From positions 34,291 through 98,290 of the forward strand of contig CALKBI010000067.1 of NCBI GenBank assembly GCA_937990185.1: a DNA stretch of 64,000 bases, in the 5' to 3' direction. The number at the start of each line of letters is the position of its first letter. Position 1 is the first letter of the stretch. The position numbers and the translations under genes are program-made. The stretch is from an uncultured Neomegalonema sp. (GTDB taxonomy: Bacteria > Pseudomonadota > Alphaproteobacteria > Rhodobacterales > Rhodobacteraceae). The notes under the pieces were generated by a model. The model was not told the DNA's origin. It saw only the letters and a program-made list of their open reading frames with translations, and made no database searches. Shown here in pieces: positions 26,248-36,156 of this stretch.

Positions 26248-27900
26248 TTACATATTCGGATAGTTCGGTCCCTCGCCGCCTTGCGGAGTGGTCCACGTAA
26301 TATTCTGCGACGGGTCTTTGATATCGCAGGTCTTGCAGTGGACGCAGTTTTGATAGTTGATTTGGAATTTATCCTTGCCCGCATCGTCCTTGACGAACTC
26401 ATAGACACCCGCAGGGCAATAACGCGCTGATGGACCGGCATATTTCGCGAGGTTCACATCAACCGGGATGCTTTCGTCTTTTAGCTTCAAATGTGCAGGT
26501 TCGTTTTCATCGTGATTGGTGAACGAGTAAGCGACATTCTCCAGACGATCAAAGCTGATTTTTCCGTCCGGTTTCGGATATTCAATTTCTTTATGCTGAC
26601 TAGCAGGTTCTGTGCTTTCAGCATCGGATTTTCCGTGTGGCATCGTGCCAAACGAGCGACCCAAGATCGCATTCATCCACATCGAAGCACCGCCAAGGGC
26701 AAGACCACCAACAAGACCGTATTTCGACCACATCGCTTTAACGTTGCGCACGGGATAGAGGTCTTTCTTGATCGCGCTTTCGTCGACGGTTTTCTTGAAT
26801 TCAATAAGATCATCCGATTGACGACCTGCTTCAATCGCGCCGTAAATCTCTTCAGCCGCAAGCTTACCGGAAATCATCGCGTTATGATTGCCTTTGATCC
26901 GAGGCACGTTCACGAGACCAGCCGAGCAACCGACGATCAAACCGCCAGGGAAGCTCATCTTCGGCAGAGATTGCCATCCACCCTCGACGATGGCGCGTGC
27001 GCCGTAAGCAATGCGCTTTCCGCCCTCTAGCATTGGCCGCACAAGGTCGTGGTGCTTGAAGCGCTGGAATTCCATGTAAGGGAACAGGTGCGGGTTCTTG
27101 TAATTCAAGTGAACGACAAACCCGACATAGACCTGATTGTTTTCAAGATGGTAGACGAACGATCCGCCACCGGCATTCCCGCCAAGAGGCCAGCCCATTG
27201 AGTGCATGACCAAGCCCGGCTGATGGTGCTTTGGGTCAACTTCCCAAAGCTCTTTCATGCCGATACCGTATTTTTGCGGCTCAGAGTCTTTATCCAAATC
27301 AAACTTTGAAATCAGTTGCTTGGCAAGGCTGCCGCGCACGCCCTCGGCGATCACGACGTATTTGCCGAGCAATTCCATACCCGGTTCGTAATTCGGCCCC
27401 GGCGTGCCATCTTTGGCAAGTCCCATCTCGCCTGCAACGACACCTTTTACTGCGCCCTTGTCGTCATAGATTAGCTCAGACGCGGCAAAGCCGGGAAAGA
27501 CCTCAACGCCCATAGTCTCGGCTTGTTCGGCCATCCAGCGGCAGACGTTCCCCATCGAAACGATGTAATTGCCATGGTTATTCATCAACTTCGGCATTGC
27601 GAAGTTAGGCAGACGCATCTCTCCCTCTTCGCCCAGCACGTAAAAGCGGTCATCCGTGACAGGCGTATTGAGCGGTGCGCCCTTTTCTTTCCAATCAGGA
27701 ATTAGGTCATCAAGACCACACGGGTCTAAAACTGCCCCTGAGAGGATATGCGCGCCAACCTCAGAACCCTTTTCTAAGACAACAACATTCAGGTCTTCAT
27801 TAAGCTGTTTCAGACGGATGGCAGTAGAAAGGCCCGCAGGTCCAGCCCCCACGATCACCACGTCGAATTCCATGCTTTCGCGCTCTGGGGCGTCGCTCAT
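26248..27900 (-). CDS. Electron transfer flavoprotein-ubiquinone oxidoreductase
   Basis: Passes electrons from reduced ETF to ubiquinone at the inner membrane, linking fatty-acid and amino-acid oxidation to respiration. The protein has 550 residues. The FAD site is DVVIVGAGPAGLSTAI near residue 15. The C-terminal 4Fe-4S cluster uses Cys in CPAGVYEF and three in CVHCKTCDIKDP. The middle region (SMGWPLGGNAGGGSFVYH) matches the ubiquinone-binding family core. Length is typical. It is divergent from dnaG. No etfA or etfB gene is in the window. Confidence 0.95.
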   Translation of the reverse strand: MSDAPERESMEFDVVIVGAGPAGLSTAIRLKQLNEDLNVVVLEKGSEVGAHILSGAVLDPCGLDDLIPDWKEKGAPLNTPVTDDRFYVLGEEGEMRLPNFAMPKLMNNHGNYIVSMGNVCRWMAEQAETMGVEVFPGFAASELIYDDKGAVKGVVAGEMGLAKDGTPGPNYEPGMELLGKYVVIAEGVRGSLAKQLISKFDLDKDSEPQKYGIGMKELWEVDPKHHQPGLVMHSMGWPLGGNAGGGSFVYHLENNQVYVGFVVHLNYKNPHLFPYMEFQRFKHHDLVRPMLEGGKRIAYGARAIVEGGWQSLPKMSFPGGLIVGCSAGLVNVPRIKGNHNAMISGKLAAEEIYGAIEAGRQSDDLIEFKKTVDESAIKKDLYPVRNVKAMWSKYGLVGGLALGGASMWMNAILGRSFGTMPHGKSDAESTEPASQHKEIEYPKPDGKISFDRLENVAYSFTNHDENEPAHLKLKDESIPVDVNLAKYAGPSARYCPAGVYEFVKDDAGKDKFQINYQNCVHCKTCDIKDPSQNITWTTPQGGEGPNYPNM

Positions 27901-28076
27901 AATCTTTGTCCTCGAAAATACCGTTCTCAGCAGACGTTATGCAGGGGATTTCGCTGGGGTCAATCCGCCGTTTTGGTCCGCGTCAGAGCATCGAACAGAT
28001 AAACAATGAAAATTTTCTTTCAGGTCAAAACCTGTAACCCATTGCCCGAATCAGTCAGCATCGCCAGATAGAGTTA

Positions 28077-30002
28077 ATGTCTATCACGCCGCAATATCTT
28101 GAAGAGCTGAAATCCCGGCTCTCGATCGCCGATGTTATTGGCCGCCGCGTGGAATGGGATAAGCGCAAAACCAACGGCGCGAAAGGCGATTACTGGGCAT
28201 GCTGCCCATTTCACGGTGAAAAATCACCGAGTTTTCACGTCGAAGACCGCAAGGGATTTTTCTACTGCTTCGGATGCCATGAGAAAGGCGATTCCATCGG
28301 CTTCACCATGAAAATGGATAATCTGGCCTTTCATGAAGCCGTCGAAATGCTGGCTGGCGTTGCTGGAATGCCTCTACCCGAACGCGACGCTAAAGCCGCG
28401 CAAAAGCGCGAACAACGCAATGGTCTGATCGATCACATGGAGGCGGCGCAGCGTTTCTATCGCGCCCAACTCAACAGCGCAGCGGCGCGAGATGCTCGGG
28501 AATACTTAAACAGACGTGGTTTGCGAGCCGAGACACTTGAAAAATTCGGCATTGGTTTTGCTCCACGCGGCCCCAATACACTCGGTGAGACGTTAAAACA
28601 GGCTGGAGCAAAACAAGAAGAACTGGTTGAAGCCGGTCTTGTCGGCCTGCGTGATGACGGTTCGACCTATGACCGCTTTCGAGAACGCATCATGTTTCCG
28701 ATCCGCAATCCGCAAGGCCAAGTGATTGCTTTTGGCGGGCGGGCGATGCGCGAGGACGCACAAGCGAAGTACCTCAATTCCTCGGAGACACCGCTCTTTT
28801 CCAAAGGACGTGTGCTTTACAATCACGGAGCTGCGCGCTCAGAAGCTGGCAAAGGTCTGCCTTTGATCGTTTGCGAAGGCTATATGGATGTGATTGCTCT
28901 CGCACAGGCTGACTTTTCTTGTGCCGTTGCGCCGCTTGGCACTGCGCTGACCGAGGATCAACTCGACCTTTGCTGGCGCATGAGTGACGAACCAATTCTA
29001 GCGATGGATGGCGACAAAGCAGGATTGCGCGCCGCAGACCGCGTAGCGCGGCTTGCCCTACCAAAGCTATCACCGGGAAAGACTTTACGCTTTGCGTTGA
29101 TGCCGGATGGGAAAGACCCCGATGACATCGTTCGATCCGCAGGGGCAACGGCAATGCAAACCCTGCTTGATCGTGCGGAACCCCTGTCCGAAATGATCTG
29201 GCGCAGCGAAACCGAAGGTCAGAGCTTCGATCAGCCTGAACGCCGCGCAAAGCTCAATGACAATATCCGTGCTGTGCTTGGAACAATCGAAAATATCGAG
29301 ATTCGCAATTTCTACGCGGATCATTTCAAAGAGAAACGGTCCATTCTTTTTGCTCCGGCTAAAAAAGAGAGTGCGACATTCCGCCACAACACAACTTGGT
29401 CGGGTCAGATCCGTCCTATCGGCCCCACTAACGAGACACGACGCTCTAGATTGGCTGCAGAAGGTGCACATCAGGCTCGTGAGGCTCTTGAAACCGAAAT
29501 ATTACGACTCATTTTAGGGGCGCCGGATAAGCTAGAAACAGCAATTGATTCGCTTTCAGATGTCACCTTTGCGAATCACTCACTTGACATGATTCGCGGA
29601 CGCCTCATATCTGCGTATCTGGACCTTTCTGCATCGGATGCCCTTTTGACACCAACTGCACTCATTGAGATGTCACGCATGGGGTGTACCCCTCATGACA
29701 AAGAGCGCCTTGAATTCATTGCTTCCGGTGTCGATGGCACATGTACGGGAACTGCGCTGGAGGCAGCTGTTGAGCGGTATCGCTGCATTGTGGCGGTTGA
29801 AAGTGAACAGCCGGACCGCGATTTAAATTTTGCGGAATCTGGTGACGATTTAGCCTACAAGCGGGTATTGGAAGCACGAAAAGCCACAGAAAATGCCCGT
29901 CAAACCAACCTTTACCCGGCGGATGAAGACGAAAATGTCAGTGTGCAAGACTTCATTGACCAAAAGATATGGATAAAGACACCAAGTAAGCGTCTGCAGT
30001 AA
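28077..30002 (+). CDS. dnaG: DNA primase
   Basis: Makes the RNA primers for chromosome replication. The protein has 641 residues. The N-terminal zinc ribbon has Cys43, His46, Cys64 and Cys67. The RNA-polymerase core follows, and the TOPRIM domain shows EGYMDVIAL (Glu about 267) and DGDKAGLRAA (Asp about 311). The C-terminal helicase-binding part is divergent, as is common. ATG at 28077. Its stop is 48 bases before rpoD, the conserved arrangement of the macromolecular-synthesis locus; rpsU, which precedes dnaG in enteric bacteria, is absent. Confidence 0.96.
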   Translation: MSITPQYLEELKSRLSIADVIGRRVEWDKRKTNGAKGDYWACCPFHGEKSPSFHVEDRKGFFYCFGCHEKGDSIGFTMKMDNLAFHEAVEMLAGVAGMPLPERDAKAAQKREQRNGLIDHMEAAQRFYRAQLNSAAARDAREYLNRRGLRAETLEKFGIGFAPRGPNTLGETLKQAGAKQEELVEAGLVGLRDDGSTYDRFRERIMFPIRNPQGQVIAFGGRAMREDAQAKYLNSSETPLFSKGRVLYNHGAARSEAGKGLPLIVCEGYMDVIALAQADFSCAVAPLGTALTEDQLDLCWRMSDEPILAMDGDKAGLRAADRVARLALPKLSPGKTLRFALMPDGKDPDDIVRSAGATAMQTLLDRAEPLSEMIWRSETEGQSFDQPERRAKLNDNIRAVLGTIENIEIRNFYADHFKEKRSILFAPAKKESATFRHNTTWSGQIRPIGPTNETRRSRLAAEGAHQAREALETEILRLILGAPDKLETAIDSLSDVTFANHSLDMIRGRLISAYLDLSASDALLTPTALIEMSRMGCTPHDKERLEFIASGVDGTCTGTALEAAVERYRCIVAVESEQPDRDLNFAESGDDLAYKRVLEARKATENARQTNLYPADEDENVSVQDFIDQKIWIKTPSKRLQ

Positions 30003-30050
30003 GTGATTCGATTCTGATCACGCCCTTGGCGATACATTGAGAGAGACCAG

Positions 30051-32054
30051 ATGGCCGCAAAAGACAATACAGCGACTGCAGAACCACCCGCCTCTGGTGA
30101 AGGTGCTGCTCTCGATGTCAGCCAGACCTCTGTAAAAAAGATGATCGCCGCTGCAAAGGCGCGCGGTACGATCACTTACGATGAGCTAAATCGCGTTCTG
30201 CCCTCGGATAAGGTCTCCCCTGACCAAATCGAGGATGTCATGGCCATGCTCTCCGAAATGGGCGTGAATGTCGTAGACGAAGAAACCGCAGAAGAAGAGA
30301 AGCCCGAAGAAGAAAGCAAATCAACCGAGGTCGTCAAAGCGGCCTCTACCTCCACCGAAGTTGATCGCACCGATGATCCGGTTCGCATGTACCTGCGCGA
30401 AATGGGATCGGTGGAATTACTCTCGCGTGAAGGCGAGATTGCGATTGCCAAGCGCATCGAGGCGGGCCGCAACACCATGATCGGAGGGCTATGCGAAAGC
30501 CCGCTAACCTTTGCCGCTATCACCGTATGGCGCGAGGAACTGCTCGAAGAGACGATTTTACTGCGCGACGTTATCGATCTGGATGCGACATTCGGCAAAA
30601 CCTTTGACGATCCGAACGCAGCAAATGCTGCTGGATCGGTTCCCCCACCCAAACCCGGTGAGGAGGAAGAAGAGGAGGAAGAGGACGAGCCAGAGGTCGC
30701 CGAGGTCGAGGATGAACTCGAAGACGACGAAGAAGGCGAAGGTAAATCTGACGACGATGATGAAGACGACGATGATGACAACGCATTGTCATTATCCGCA
30801 ATGGAAGCGCAGCTAAAACCTGCTGCACTGGAAGCTCTTGGTCAGATAGCCAAGGATTACGAAAAGCTGCGCGCACTGCAATCCGCGCGCATGAACGCCG
30901 CAACATCAGAGAAAGCGACTTTCTCACTCAAACAAGAACGCAGCTATCAAACCCTGCGTTCTCAAATGGTAGAGAACGTCAATGCGCTGAAACTAAACAA
31001 CAATCGTATTGAAACCCTGATTGACCAAATCTACGGCATCAACCGCCGCCTTATGGGTTTGGAGTCGCAAATTGCGCGACTCGCTAACGATCATAAAATC
31101 AAACGCACAGAGTTTATCGCAGAATACACCGGCGCTGAACTTGATCCGAGCTGGGTAGAGCGCGTTGGAGCGCTAAAAACTAAGGGCTGGGCAAGCCTTG
31201 TTGAAAAAGATGGGGTTCGCCTCACCGAGTTGCGCGATCAAATTGCTGAAATCGGAAAATTGGTCGGTGTCGATATCTCCGAATACCGCCGTATCGTCCA
31301 GCAAGTCCAAAAGGGTGAGAAAGAAGCCCGCCAAGCTAAACAAGAGATGGTCGAAGCAAACCTGCGTCTTGTGATCTCGATTGCGAAAAAATACACCAAC
31401 CGTGGCCTACAATTCCTCGATTTGATTCAGGAAGGTAATATCGGCCTGATGAAAGCGGTCGATAAGTTCGAATACCGTCGCGGCTATAAATTTTCGACCT
31501 ATGCAACTTGGTGGATCAGACAAGCGATTACGCGCTCGATTGCCGATCAAGCCCGCACGATCCGTATCCCAGTCCATATGATCGAGACGATCAACAAGCT
31601 GGTCCGCACAGGCCGTCAGATGTTGCACGAGATCGGACGCGAACCGACCCCAGAGGAACTTGCACACAAACTGCAAATGCCTTTGGAAAAAGTCCGCAAG
31701 GTGATGAAAATCGCCAAGGAGCCAATTTCACTCGAAACACCAATTGGTGACGAAGAAGACTCACAGCTCGGCGATTTCATCGAGGATAAGAACGCGGTCC
31801 TGCCTCTCGACAGCGCAATTCAGTCGAACCTCAAAGAAACGACCACCCGCGTGTTGTCATCGCTAACGCCACGCGAAGAACGTGTCCTGCGGATGCGTTT
31901 TGGTATTGGTATGAACACGGATCACACGCTGGAGGAAGTCGGCCAGCAATTCAGCGTGACCCGCGAACGTATCCGCCAAATTGAGGCGAAGGCCCTGCGT
32001 AAACTGAAACACCCAAGCCGGTCACGTAAGCTGCGGAGTTTCTTGGATAACTAA
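30051..32054 (+). CDS. rpoD: Primary RNA polymerase sigma factor (sigma-70)
   Basis: Directs RNA polymerase to housekeeping promoters. The protein has 667 residues. Region 1.1 opens the protein. Region 1.2 reads [30 protein letters not shown] non-conserved region contains a nearly continuous acidic tract (about residues 203-243). Regions 2.1-2.4 include [19 protein letters not shown] and the TWWIRQAI -10-binding helix. Region 4 has [15 protein letters not shown] for -35 recognition. ATG with GAGAG upstream. It follows dnaG and ends at a strong terminator. Confidence 0.97.
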   Translation: MAAKDNTATAEPPASGEGAALDVSQTSVKKMIAAAKARGTITYDELNRVLPSDKVSPDQIEDVMAMLSEMGVNVVDEETAEEEKPEEESKSTEVVKAASTSTEVDRTDDPVRMYLREMGSVELLSREGEIAIAKRIEAGRNTMIGGLCESPLTFAAITVWREELLEETILLRDVIDLDATFGKTFDDPNAANAAGSVPPPKPGEEEEEEEEDEPEVAEVEDELEDDEEGEGKSDDDDEDDDDDNALSLSAMEAQLKPAALEALGQIAKDYEKLRALQSARMNAATSEKATFSLKQERSYQTLRSQMVENVNALKLNNNRIETLIDQIYGINRRLMGLESQIARLANDHKIKRTEFIAEYTGAELDPSWVERVGALKTKGWASLVEKDGVRLTELRDQIAEIGKLVGVDISEYRRIVQQVQKGEKEARQAKQEMVEANLRLVISIAKKYTNRGLQFLDLIQEGNIGLMKAVDKFEYRRGYKFSTYATWWIRQAITRSIADQARTIRIPVHMIETINKLVRTGRQMLHEIGREPTPEELAHKLQMPLEKVRKVMKIAKEPISLETPIGDEEDSQLGDFIEDKNAVLPLDSAIQSNLKETTTRVLSSLTPREERVLRMRFGIGMNTDHTLEEVGQQFSVTRERIRQIEAKALRKLKHPSRSRKLRSFLDN

Positions 32055-32097
32055 TCTCACAAAGCTGAGATCATAAGAACGATTTTAGAAGAGTTCA

Positions 32098-32130
32098 GTA
32101 AGGCGGGGCATGACCCCGCCTTACTTATTT
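32098..32130 (+). terminator. Intrinsic terminator after rpoD
   Basis: GTAAGGCGGGG pairs perfectly with CCCCGCCTTAC over a 5-base loop, followed by TTATTT. It begins 44 bases after the rpoD stop. A shorter 6-base dyad (ATCTCA/TGAGAT) at 32054-32071 precedes it. Its last bases are just before the stop of the convergent VOC gene. Confidence 0.85.
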
Positions 32131-32140
32131 GACGCGAGGA

Positions 32141-32530
32141 TTATTCGCCGTCTTTGAAGCAATAAGCCGTGATCTTGTTTCCGTCAGGATCACGCAGATA
32201 CGATGCATAAGCTGTTGGTGTGAAGCTACGTGGGCCAGGCTCACCTTCGTCAGTACCACCATTGGCTAGTCCTGCCGCATGGAATTGACGAACCGCTTCA
32301 CGCGACTCCGCTGCAAAACCGACAGTGCAGCCATTACCAAGACAAGCTGGTTCGCCGTTACCCGGTGTGAAGACGATAAAAGCAGGTGCGCCGTTCGCAC
32401 CGTACATCGACGCTGCCTCACCCAACTCGCCGATATAATCTACGCCAAGTGTTTTTAGCACCGGCTCGTAGAATGCCTTTGATTTCGCGCGGTCGTTGGT
32501 TCCAACGGTAGCGTGTGTGAAGATTGACAT
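32141..32530 (-). CDS. VOC-superfamily (glyoxalase/bleomycin-resistance-like) protein
   Basis: A 129-residue single-domain VOC protein with the two beta-alpha-beta-beta-beta halves: FTHATVGTNDRAKSKAFYEPVLKTLG in the first and SREAVRQFHAAGLANGG then YLRDPDGNKITAYC in the second. The His in the first strand and the Glu/Tyr positions could bind a metal in a dimer. Members range from lyases to dioxygenases and resistance proteins; no substrate is apparent. It stands alone, convergent with rpoD. Confidence 0.8.
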   Translation of the reverse strand: MSIFTHATVGTNDRAKSKAFYEPVLKTLGVDYIGELGEAASMYGANGAPAFIVFTPGNGEPACLGNGCTVGFAAESREAVRQFHAAGLANGGTDEGEPGPRSFTPTAYASYLRDPDGNKITAYCFKDGE

Positions 32531-32641
32531 GCTGAATTCCTGATTAATTTCCTAGTAGAGCCTCACACGCTAACCAGAAAAAATGATCTCTTCAACACCT
32601 ACCTACCAATAGATAGATTTTCTCACGTTAATTTGTTTCCC

Positions 32642-33034
32642 TCACTGGCGAGGCGCTTCACTCGCAATCCAAGAAACGAATTTCTTGAGGCCAAGATACG
32701 GGATGTAAATCGTCACCATAAAAGGGGCAATCAAGAACAAAATTCCCAAAATTAAATACGGGAATAAGTATAAAATCCCAAGACACACACAAGATTTCAA
32801 TAGACGTTCAGTCCATAAAGCTCTTGGATCTTTATGCTTGGGTGATCCGATAATTCGTTCAAGCAATTCGCGGGATTTATTAGGCTCTCCCGTAATTAAT
32901 GCATGGCCGACTTCTGCATATAGCGCATCAACATCTCGGTATTCTGTTGAAAAACGCATAGATCTGGGCGAGCCGCAGCCGTCGCAACGCGGTGCTTCAT
33001 TTAAATAAGCATTTCCACAATAGGCACAGCGCAT
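32642..33034 (-). CDS. Zinc-ribbon membrane protein, unknown function
   Basis: A protein of about 130 residues. CAYCG and CDGCG near the N-terminus form a four-cysteine zinc ribbon. A soluble helical middle (ALYAEVGHALITGEPNKSRELLERI) and a long hydrophobic stretch (about residues 80-118) able to span the membrane once or twice follow. The ATG at 33034 is chosen because GAGG lies 6 bases before it. An ATG at 33061 and a TTG at 33070 are also in frame. No family is recognised. Confidence 0.55.
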   Translation of the reverse strand: MRCAYCGNAYLNEAPRCDGCGSPRSMRFSTEYRDVDALYAEVGHALITGEPNKSRELLERIIGSPKHKDPRALWTERLLKSCVCLGILYLFPYLILGILFLIAPFMVTIYIPYLGLKKFVSWIASEAPRQ

Positions 33035-33119
33035 CTTCATCCTCAATCTGGGATAGAGCATATCAGACAATGTTTAATGCGTGGTGGGTGCGACCAAAGC
33101 TGAAATCAGGTTTTTAGTT

Positions 33120-33806
33120 CTAAGACGACGCAGTGGTACTCAAACCGAAAACTTTATGAATGATGCCTTCGATCTCAAGCCAATCTTCTGGCGCATGATC
33201 AGCATCAAGCAACGGGTCAAGCAACCTTCGAAGGCCGCAATCACCGACATAATGAAGCCGAACAACATCGGGTGCATGTTCGGCAGCAGAAGAGATTTGT
33301 GCAGGAGAATCATCAATGAATGCAATGGGTTTTGAGGTTTGCTCGTCCAACCATGCCAAAGCCTTACCTTTTCCGCCATGATTAACCACCAACGGGTAGT
33401 CCATCCCATGATTACGCAAATTCTCGATTCGCGCAGTTTTCGCGTAGGGAGGAACGTTTGTGAGAATTATAATTTGAATCCGATCCGCCAGGTTTTCTAA
33501 AACTTTCGCAGCATCCGGGTAAGCGCGCTGATGTAGCGTTTGTGTTTGAAAGAACTCCGTAAAAAGCGATCTAAATTCCTCGTCCGAAGCGGTAGATCCA
33601 TCTTTGCGCTTCAACGCACCATCAAGCTGATAACCCGTCAAACGCAGCGCAAAGCCTCGAGTTTCAGCGAATTCACCCAAATGCACCGCCAACCCCACAA
33701 GAACCTCATCGACATCAACCACTAAAATCGGGCGGTCTCGATCAATTTCTAATGTCGCGAGGTCGGCTAATACTCTTTCATCAACCACAATTTTTCTTAC
33801 GTCCAA
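33120..33806 (-). CDS. HAD-superfamily phosphatase-like protein
   Basis: A 228-residue haloacid-dehalogenase-fold protein. Motif I is VVDVDEVL (nucleophile and acid aspartates), motif II is ILTNVP, the motif III lysine is probably in GGKGKALAW, and motif IV is FIDDSPAQ. The set is complete, so phosphatase activity is likely; the substrate is unknown. The apparent start is a TTG at 33806 that overlaps the end of the DUF3572 gene. A GTG at 33788 would shorten it by six residues. It is cotranscribed with the DUF3572 gene. Confidence 0.7.
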   Translation of the reverse strand: MDVRKIVVDERVLADLATLEIDRDRPILVVDVDEVLVGLAVHLGEFAETRGFALRLTGYQLDGALKRKDGSTASDEEFRSLFTEFFQTQTLHQRAYPDAAKVLENLADRIQIIILTNVPPYAKTARIENLRNHGMDYPLVVNHGGKGKALAWLDEQTSKPIAFIDDSPAQISSAAEHAPDVVRLHYVGDCGLRRLLDPLLDADHAPEDWLEIEGIIHKVFGLSTTASS

Positions 33807-34081
33807 TCTGGGGTATCGCCCCCCGGTAACAACGTACGCGCATGGATTACCTCAAGCGGATCAATCCCTTCAGCGGCAGCAAAGGCGATCACTGATTCAT
33901 CTTCTGTCATCAAATGATCAAGAACAAACCCTAAAAACTCAGGGTCGTTCGCCCGATCTCTGACAGTATCGATATCTGCACCGCATTGTCCGAGAAATGC
34001 GCCCATCGCCTCAGGATCTGATGCCAAAAACGCTAATGCGCGCAATCCTAGTATTTTCGGATCACTTTTCTGCTTTCTCAT
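33797..34081 (-). CDS. DUF3572-family protein
   Basis: A 94-residue, mostly helical acidic protein. The opening LGLRALAFLASDPEAMGAFL and the middle DPEFLGFVLDHLMTEDESV match the DUF3572 family, which is found in Alphaproteobacteria. Its function is unknown. It lies upstream of, and overlaps, the HAD-like gene, and is divergent from divK. This gene-next-to-divK arrangement supports the alphaproteobacterial placement. ATG start. Confidence 0.8.
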   Translation of the reverse strand: MRKQKSDPKILGLRALAFLASDPEAMGAFLGQCGADIDTVRDRANDPEFLGFVLDHLMTEDESVIAFAAAEGIDPLEVIHARTLLPGGDTPDWT

Positions 34082-34193
34082 CGTGTCTGGTTCACCATTT
34101 TAAAACTCGAAGAGTGCACAATACCCCGAGGAAGCCGAAAGTCGTTTTATTACGGGCGGATTATCCTTTTGAGACGAGTGGAGAAAGATAAAA

Positions 34194-34215
34194 TTAACCT
34201 TTCTCCCTTAACCAT
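34194..34215 (+). promoter_or_regulatory. Possible CtrA-binding half-sites upstream of divK
   Basis: TTAACC (34194) and TTAACCAT (34208) are direct repeats starting 14 bases apart, 68 bases before the divK ATG. TTAACCAT is a known CtrA half-site form in Caulobacter. The spacing between the TTAA cores is 10 bases, not the canonical 7, so it is not a standard full site. DivK acts in the pathway that controls CtrA, so feedback control would make sense. Confidence 0.35.
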
Positions 34216-34282
34216 ATACGGAAGTTTTGGTGTCGCATAGCGATACACGAAACTAAGGAAGAGCGCGGGAGCCACAACCATT

Positions 34283-34651
34283 ATGTCGAAGACCGTCCTC
34301 ATCGTTGAAGACAACGAGCTAAATATGAAGCTCTTCAATGACTTGCTGTATGCGCAGGGCTATCGCACATTGCAGACGCAAGACGGGATGAATGCTCTTG
34401 AGATTGCGCGCCGCGAGATGCCCGACCTCATCCTTATGGACATCCAACTTCCAGAAGTTTCCGGACTTGAAGTGACGAAATGGCTCAAAGAAGAAGATGA
34501 CCTGCGTCATATTCCGGTGATCGCCGTCACAGCCTTTGCAATGAAAGGCGATGAAGAAAAAATCCGAGACGGCGGTTGTGAAGATTACATTGCTAAACCT
34601 ATATCCGTTGTTGATTTTCTGGCGACCGTAAAACGGTTTCTGGAAGATTAA
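34283..34651 (+). CDS. divK: Single-domain response regulator DivK
   Basis: A 122-residue receiver domain with no output domain. In Caulobacter, DivK relays phosphate between PleC/DivJ and DivL to control CtrA and polarity. Phosphoacceptor Asp53 ([10 protein letters not shown]), the acidic pocket VEDNELNMK and the conserved lysine in YIAKPIS are intact. Sequence blocks [17 protein letters not shown] and [11 protein letters not shown] are very close to Caulobacter DivK. It is followed 48 bases later by pleD, the same pairing as in Caulobacter. ATG start. Confidence 0.95.
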   Translation: MSKTVLIVEDNELNMKLFNDLLYAQGYRTLQTQDGMNALEIARREMPDLILMDIQLPEVSGLEVTKWLKEEDDLRHIPVIAVTAFAMKGDEEKIRDGGCEDYIAKPISVVDFLATVKRFLED

Positions 34652-34699
34652 GCATATCGACGAACCGATCCGCCATCGAGCCGCAGGAGCGCTGAATAA

Positions 34700-36091
34700 A
34701 TGTCTGCCCGAATTCTCGTCGTCGATGACATCGCCGCTAACGTTAAACTGCTCGAAGCAAAACTTTCAGCAGAATATTATATTGTTCTGACTGCAAGTAA
34801 TGGGTTTGAAGCCCTAGAAGTCGCGCGTGCAGAGCAACCGGATTTAATCTTGCTCGACGTGATGATGCCTAAGATGGACGGGTTTGAAGCCTGTAAGCGC
34901 CTGAAGGCTGATCCTGCTCTCGCACATATTCCCGTCGTCATGATCACAGCGCTCGATCAAGCCTCTGATCGTATTCGTGGCTTGGAAGCCGGAGCCGATG
35001 ATTTCTTGACGAAACCAGCCAACGACCTTGCGTTGTTCGCACGTGTAAGAAGCCTGGTCCGTGTCAAGATGATGATTGACGAACTTCGCTTGCGCGACGA
35101 GACATGCAAAGAACTAGGTTTCGATTCCGCATTCACGGCAATTGCTGATGAAGATTTGAGTGGCAAAGTCCTGCTCGTCGATGACCGCCCTAACGCCGCA
35201 AGCAGCATCAAAACGATCATTAATGAAAAGCTGTATAGCGAATGTGTCGTCGCAACATCGCGCGAAACCGCAATGAATTCGGTACGCTTTGACAAGCTGG
35301 ATTTGATGCTGATCAATGCCGGCATGGAAAGCTATGACGGTTTACGGCTCTGTTCGGAAATTCGTTCAAGTCCGCAAGCGCGCCATTCATCCGTGATTCT
35401 CATGGTAGATCATGGTGACTACAGAACCATCGCTGCTGCACTCGATCTTGGCGCAAACGATTACGTCATGCGTCCACTTGATGAGAACGAATTAATCGCC
35501 CGGATGCGCAGCCAAATGCGGCGTAAATGCTACGCTGATCAATTACGCGATAACGTGCATAACAGCCTGAAAATGGCTGTGACCGACCCGCTGACCGGCC
35601 TTTATAACCGCCGCTACGCAGTGCCACATATGCAAACGCTGATCGAACGTTCGGACACTGAGAAAAGTCCGATTTCCGTCGGCTTGCTCGACATTGACCA
35701 CTTCAAGCTGATCAATGACAACTATGGCCATGGCGTCGGTGACGAGGTGCTGAAAGAGTTTGCAAACCGCATTCGCCAAAGTGTTCGCGGTGTCGACTTA
35801 ACCGCCCGTATCGGCGGTGAAGAATTCTTGATTGTAATGCCTGAAACATCTCAAACCGCTGCTTCTATTGTCGCAGAACGGTTGCGAGCGAATATTGCGG
35901 CCAAACCTTTCAAAGTATCGCATGAAGTTGGAACGATTGATGTGACTGTCAGCATTGGCGTTTCGATGGGTAGCGACCCGAATGAAAAGCCAGAGGCTTT
36001 GCTCGAACGTGCCGATGTCGCACTTTACCGTTCGAAAAATACGGGCCGTAATCGGGTCACGCTCTCCGATTCTGAAGAAGCTGCCGCTTGA
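34700..36091 (+). CDS. pleD: Diguanylate cyclase response regulator PleD
   Basis: Makes the second messenger c-di-GMP during the cell cycle. The protein has 463 residues. REC1 (about 1-120) has Asp53 in LLDVMMPKMDG. REC2 (about 150-275) is degenerate, with Asn in place of the phosphorylated Asp (LMLINAGMES), as an adaptor domain. The GGDEF domain (about 295-455) has the active-site RIGGEEF motif and an RGVD inhibitory site five residues before it, so product feedback is expected. ATG with AGGAG upstream. It is probably cotranscribed with divK. Confidence 0.95.
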   Translation: MSARILVVDDIAANVKLLEAKLSAEYYIVLTASNGFEALEVARAEQPDLILLDVMMPKMDGFEACKRLKADPALAHIPVVMITALDQASDRIRGLEAGADDFLTKPANDLALFARVRSLVRVKMMIDELRLRDETCKELGFDSAFTAIADEDLSGKVLLVDDRPNAASSIKTIINEKLYSECVVATSRETAMNSVRFDKLDLMLINAGMESYDGLRLCSEIRSSPQARHSSVILMVDHGDYRTIAAALDLGANDYVMRPLDENELIARMRSQMRRKCYADQLRDNVHNSLKMAVTDPLTGLYNRRYAVPHMQTLIERSDTEKSPISVGLLDIDHFKLINDNYGHGVGDEVLKEFANRIRQSVRGVDLTARIGGEEFLIVMPETSQTAASIVAERLRANIAAKPFKVSHEVGTIDVTVSIGVSMGSDPNEKPEALLERADVALYRSKNTGRNRVTLSDSEEAAA

Positions 36092-36156
36092 AATACGCCA
36101 ATCCCATAATCTAAGACTTTAAAATACTTTGCGGTTACATTCAGGCATCAACGGAT

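Noticed and set aside
30176..30781. 201-residue Ser-rich minus-strand frame
   Set aside because: It is the complement of the Asp/Glu tract of rpoD; the Ser run is a translation artefact of that repeat.
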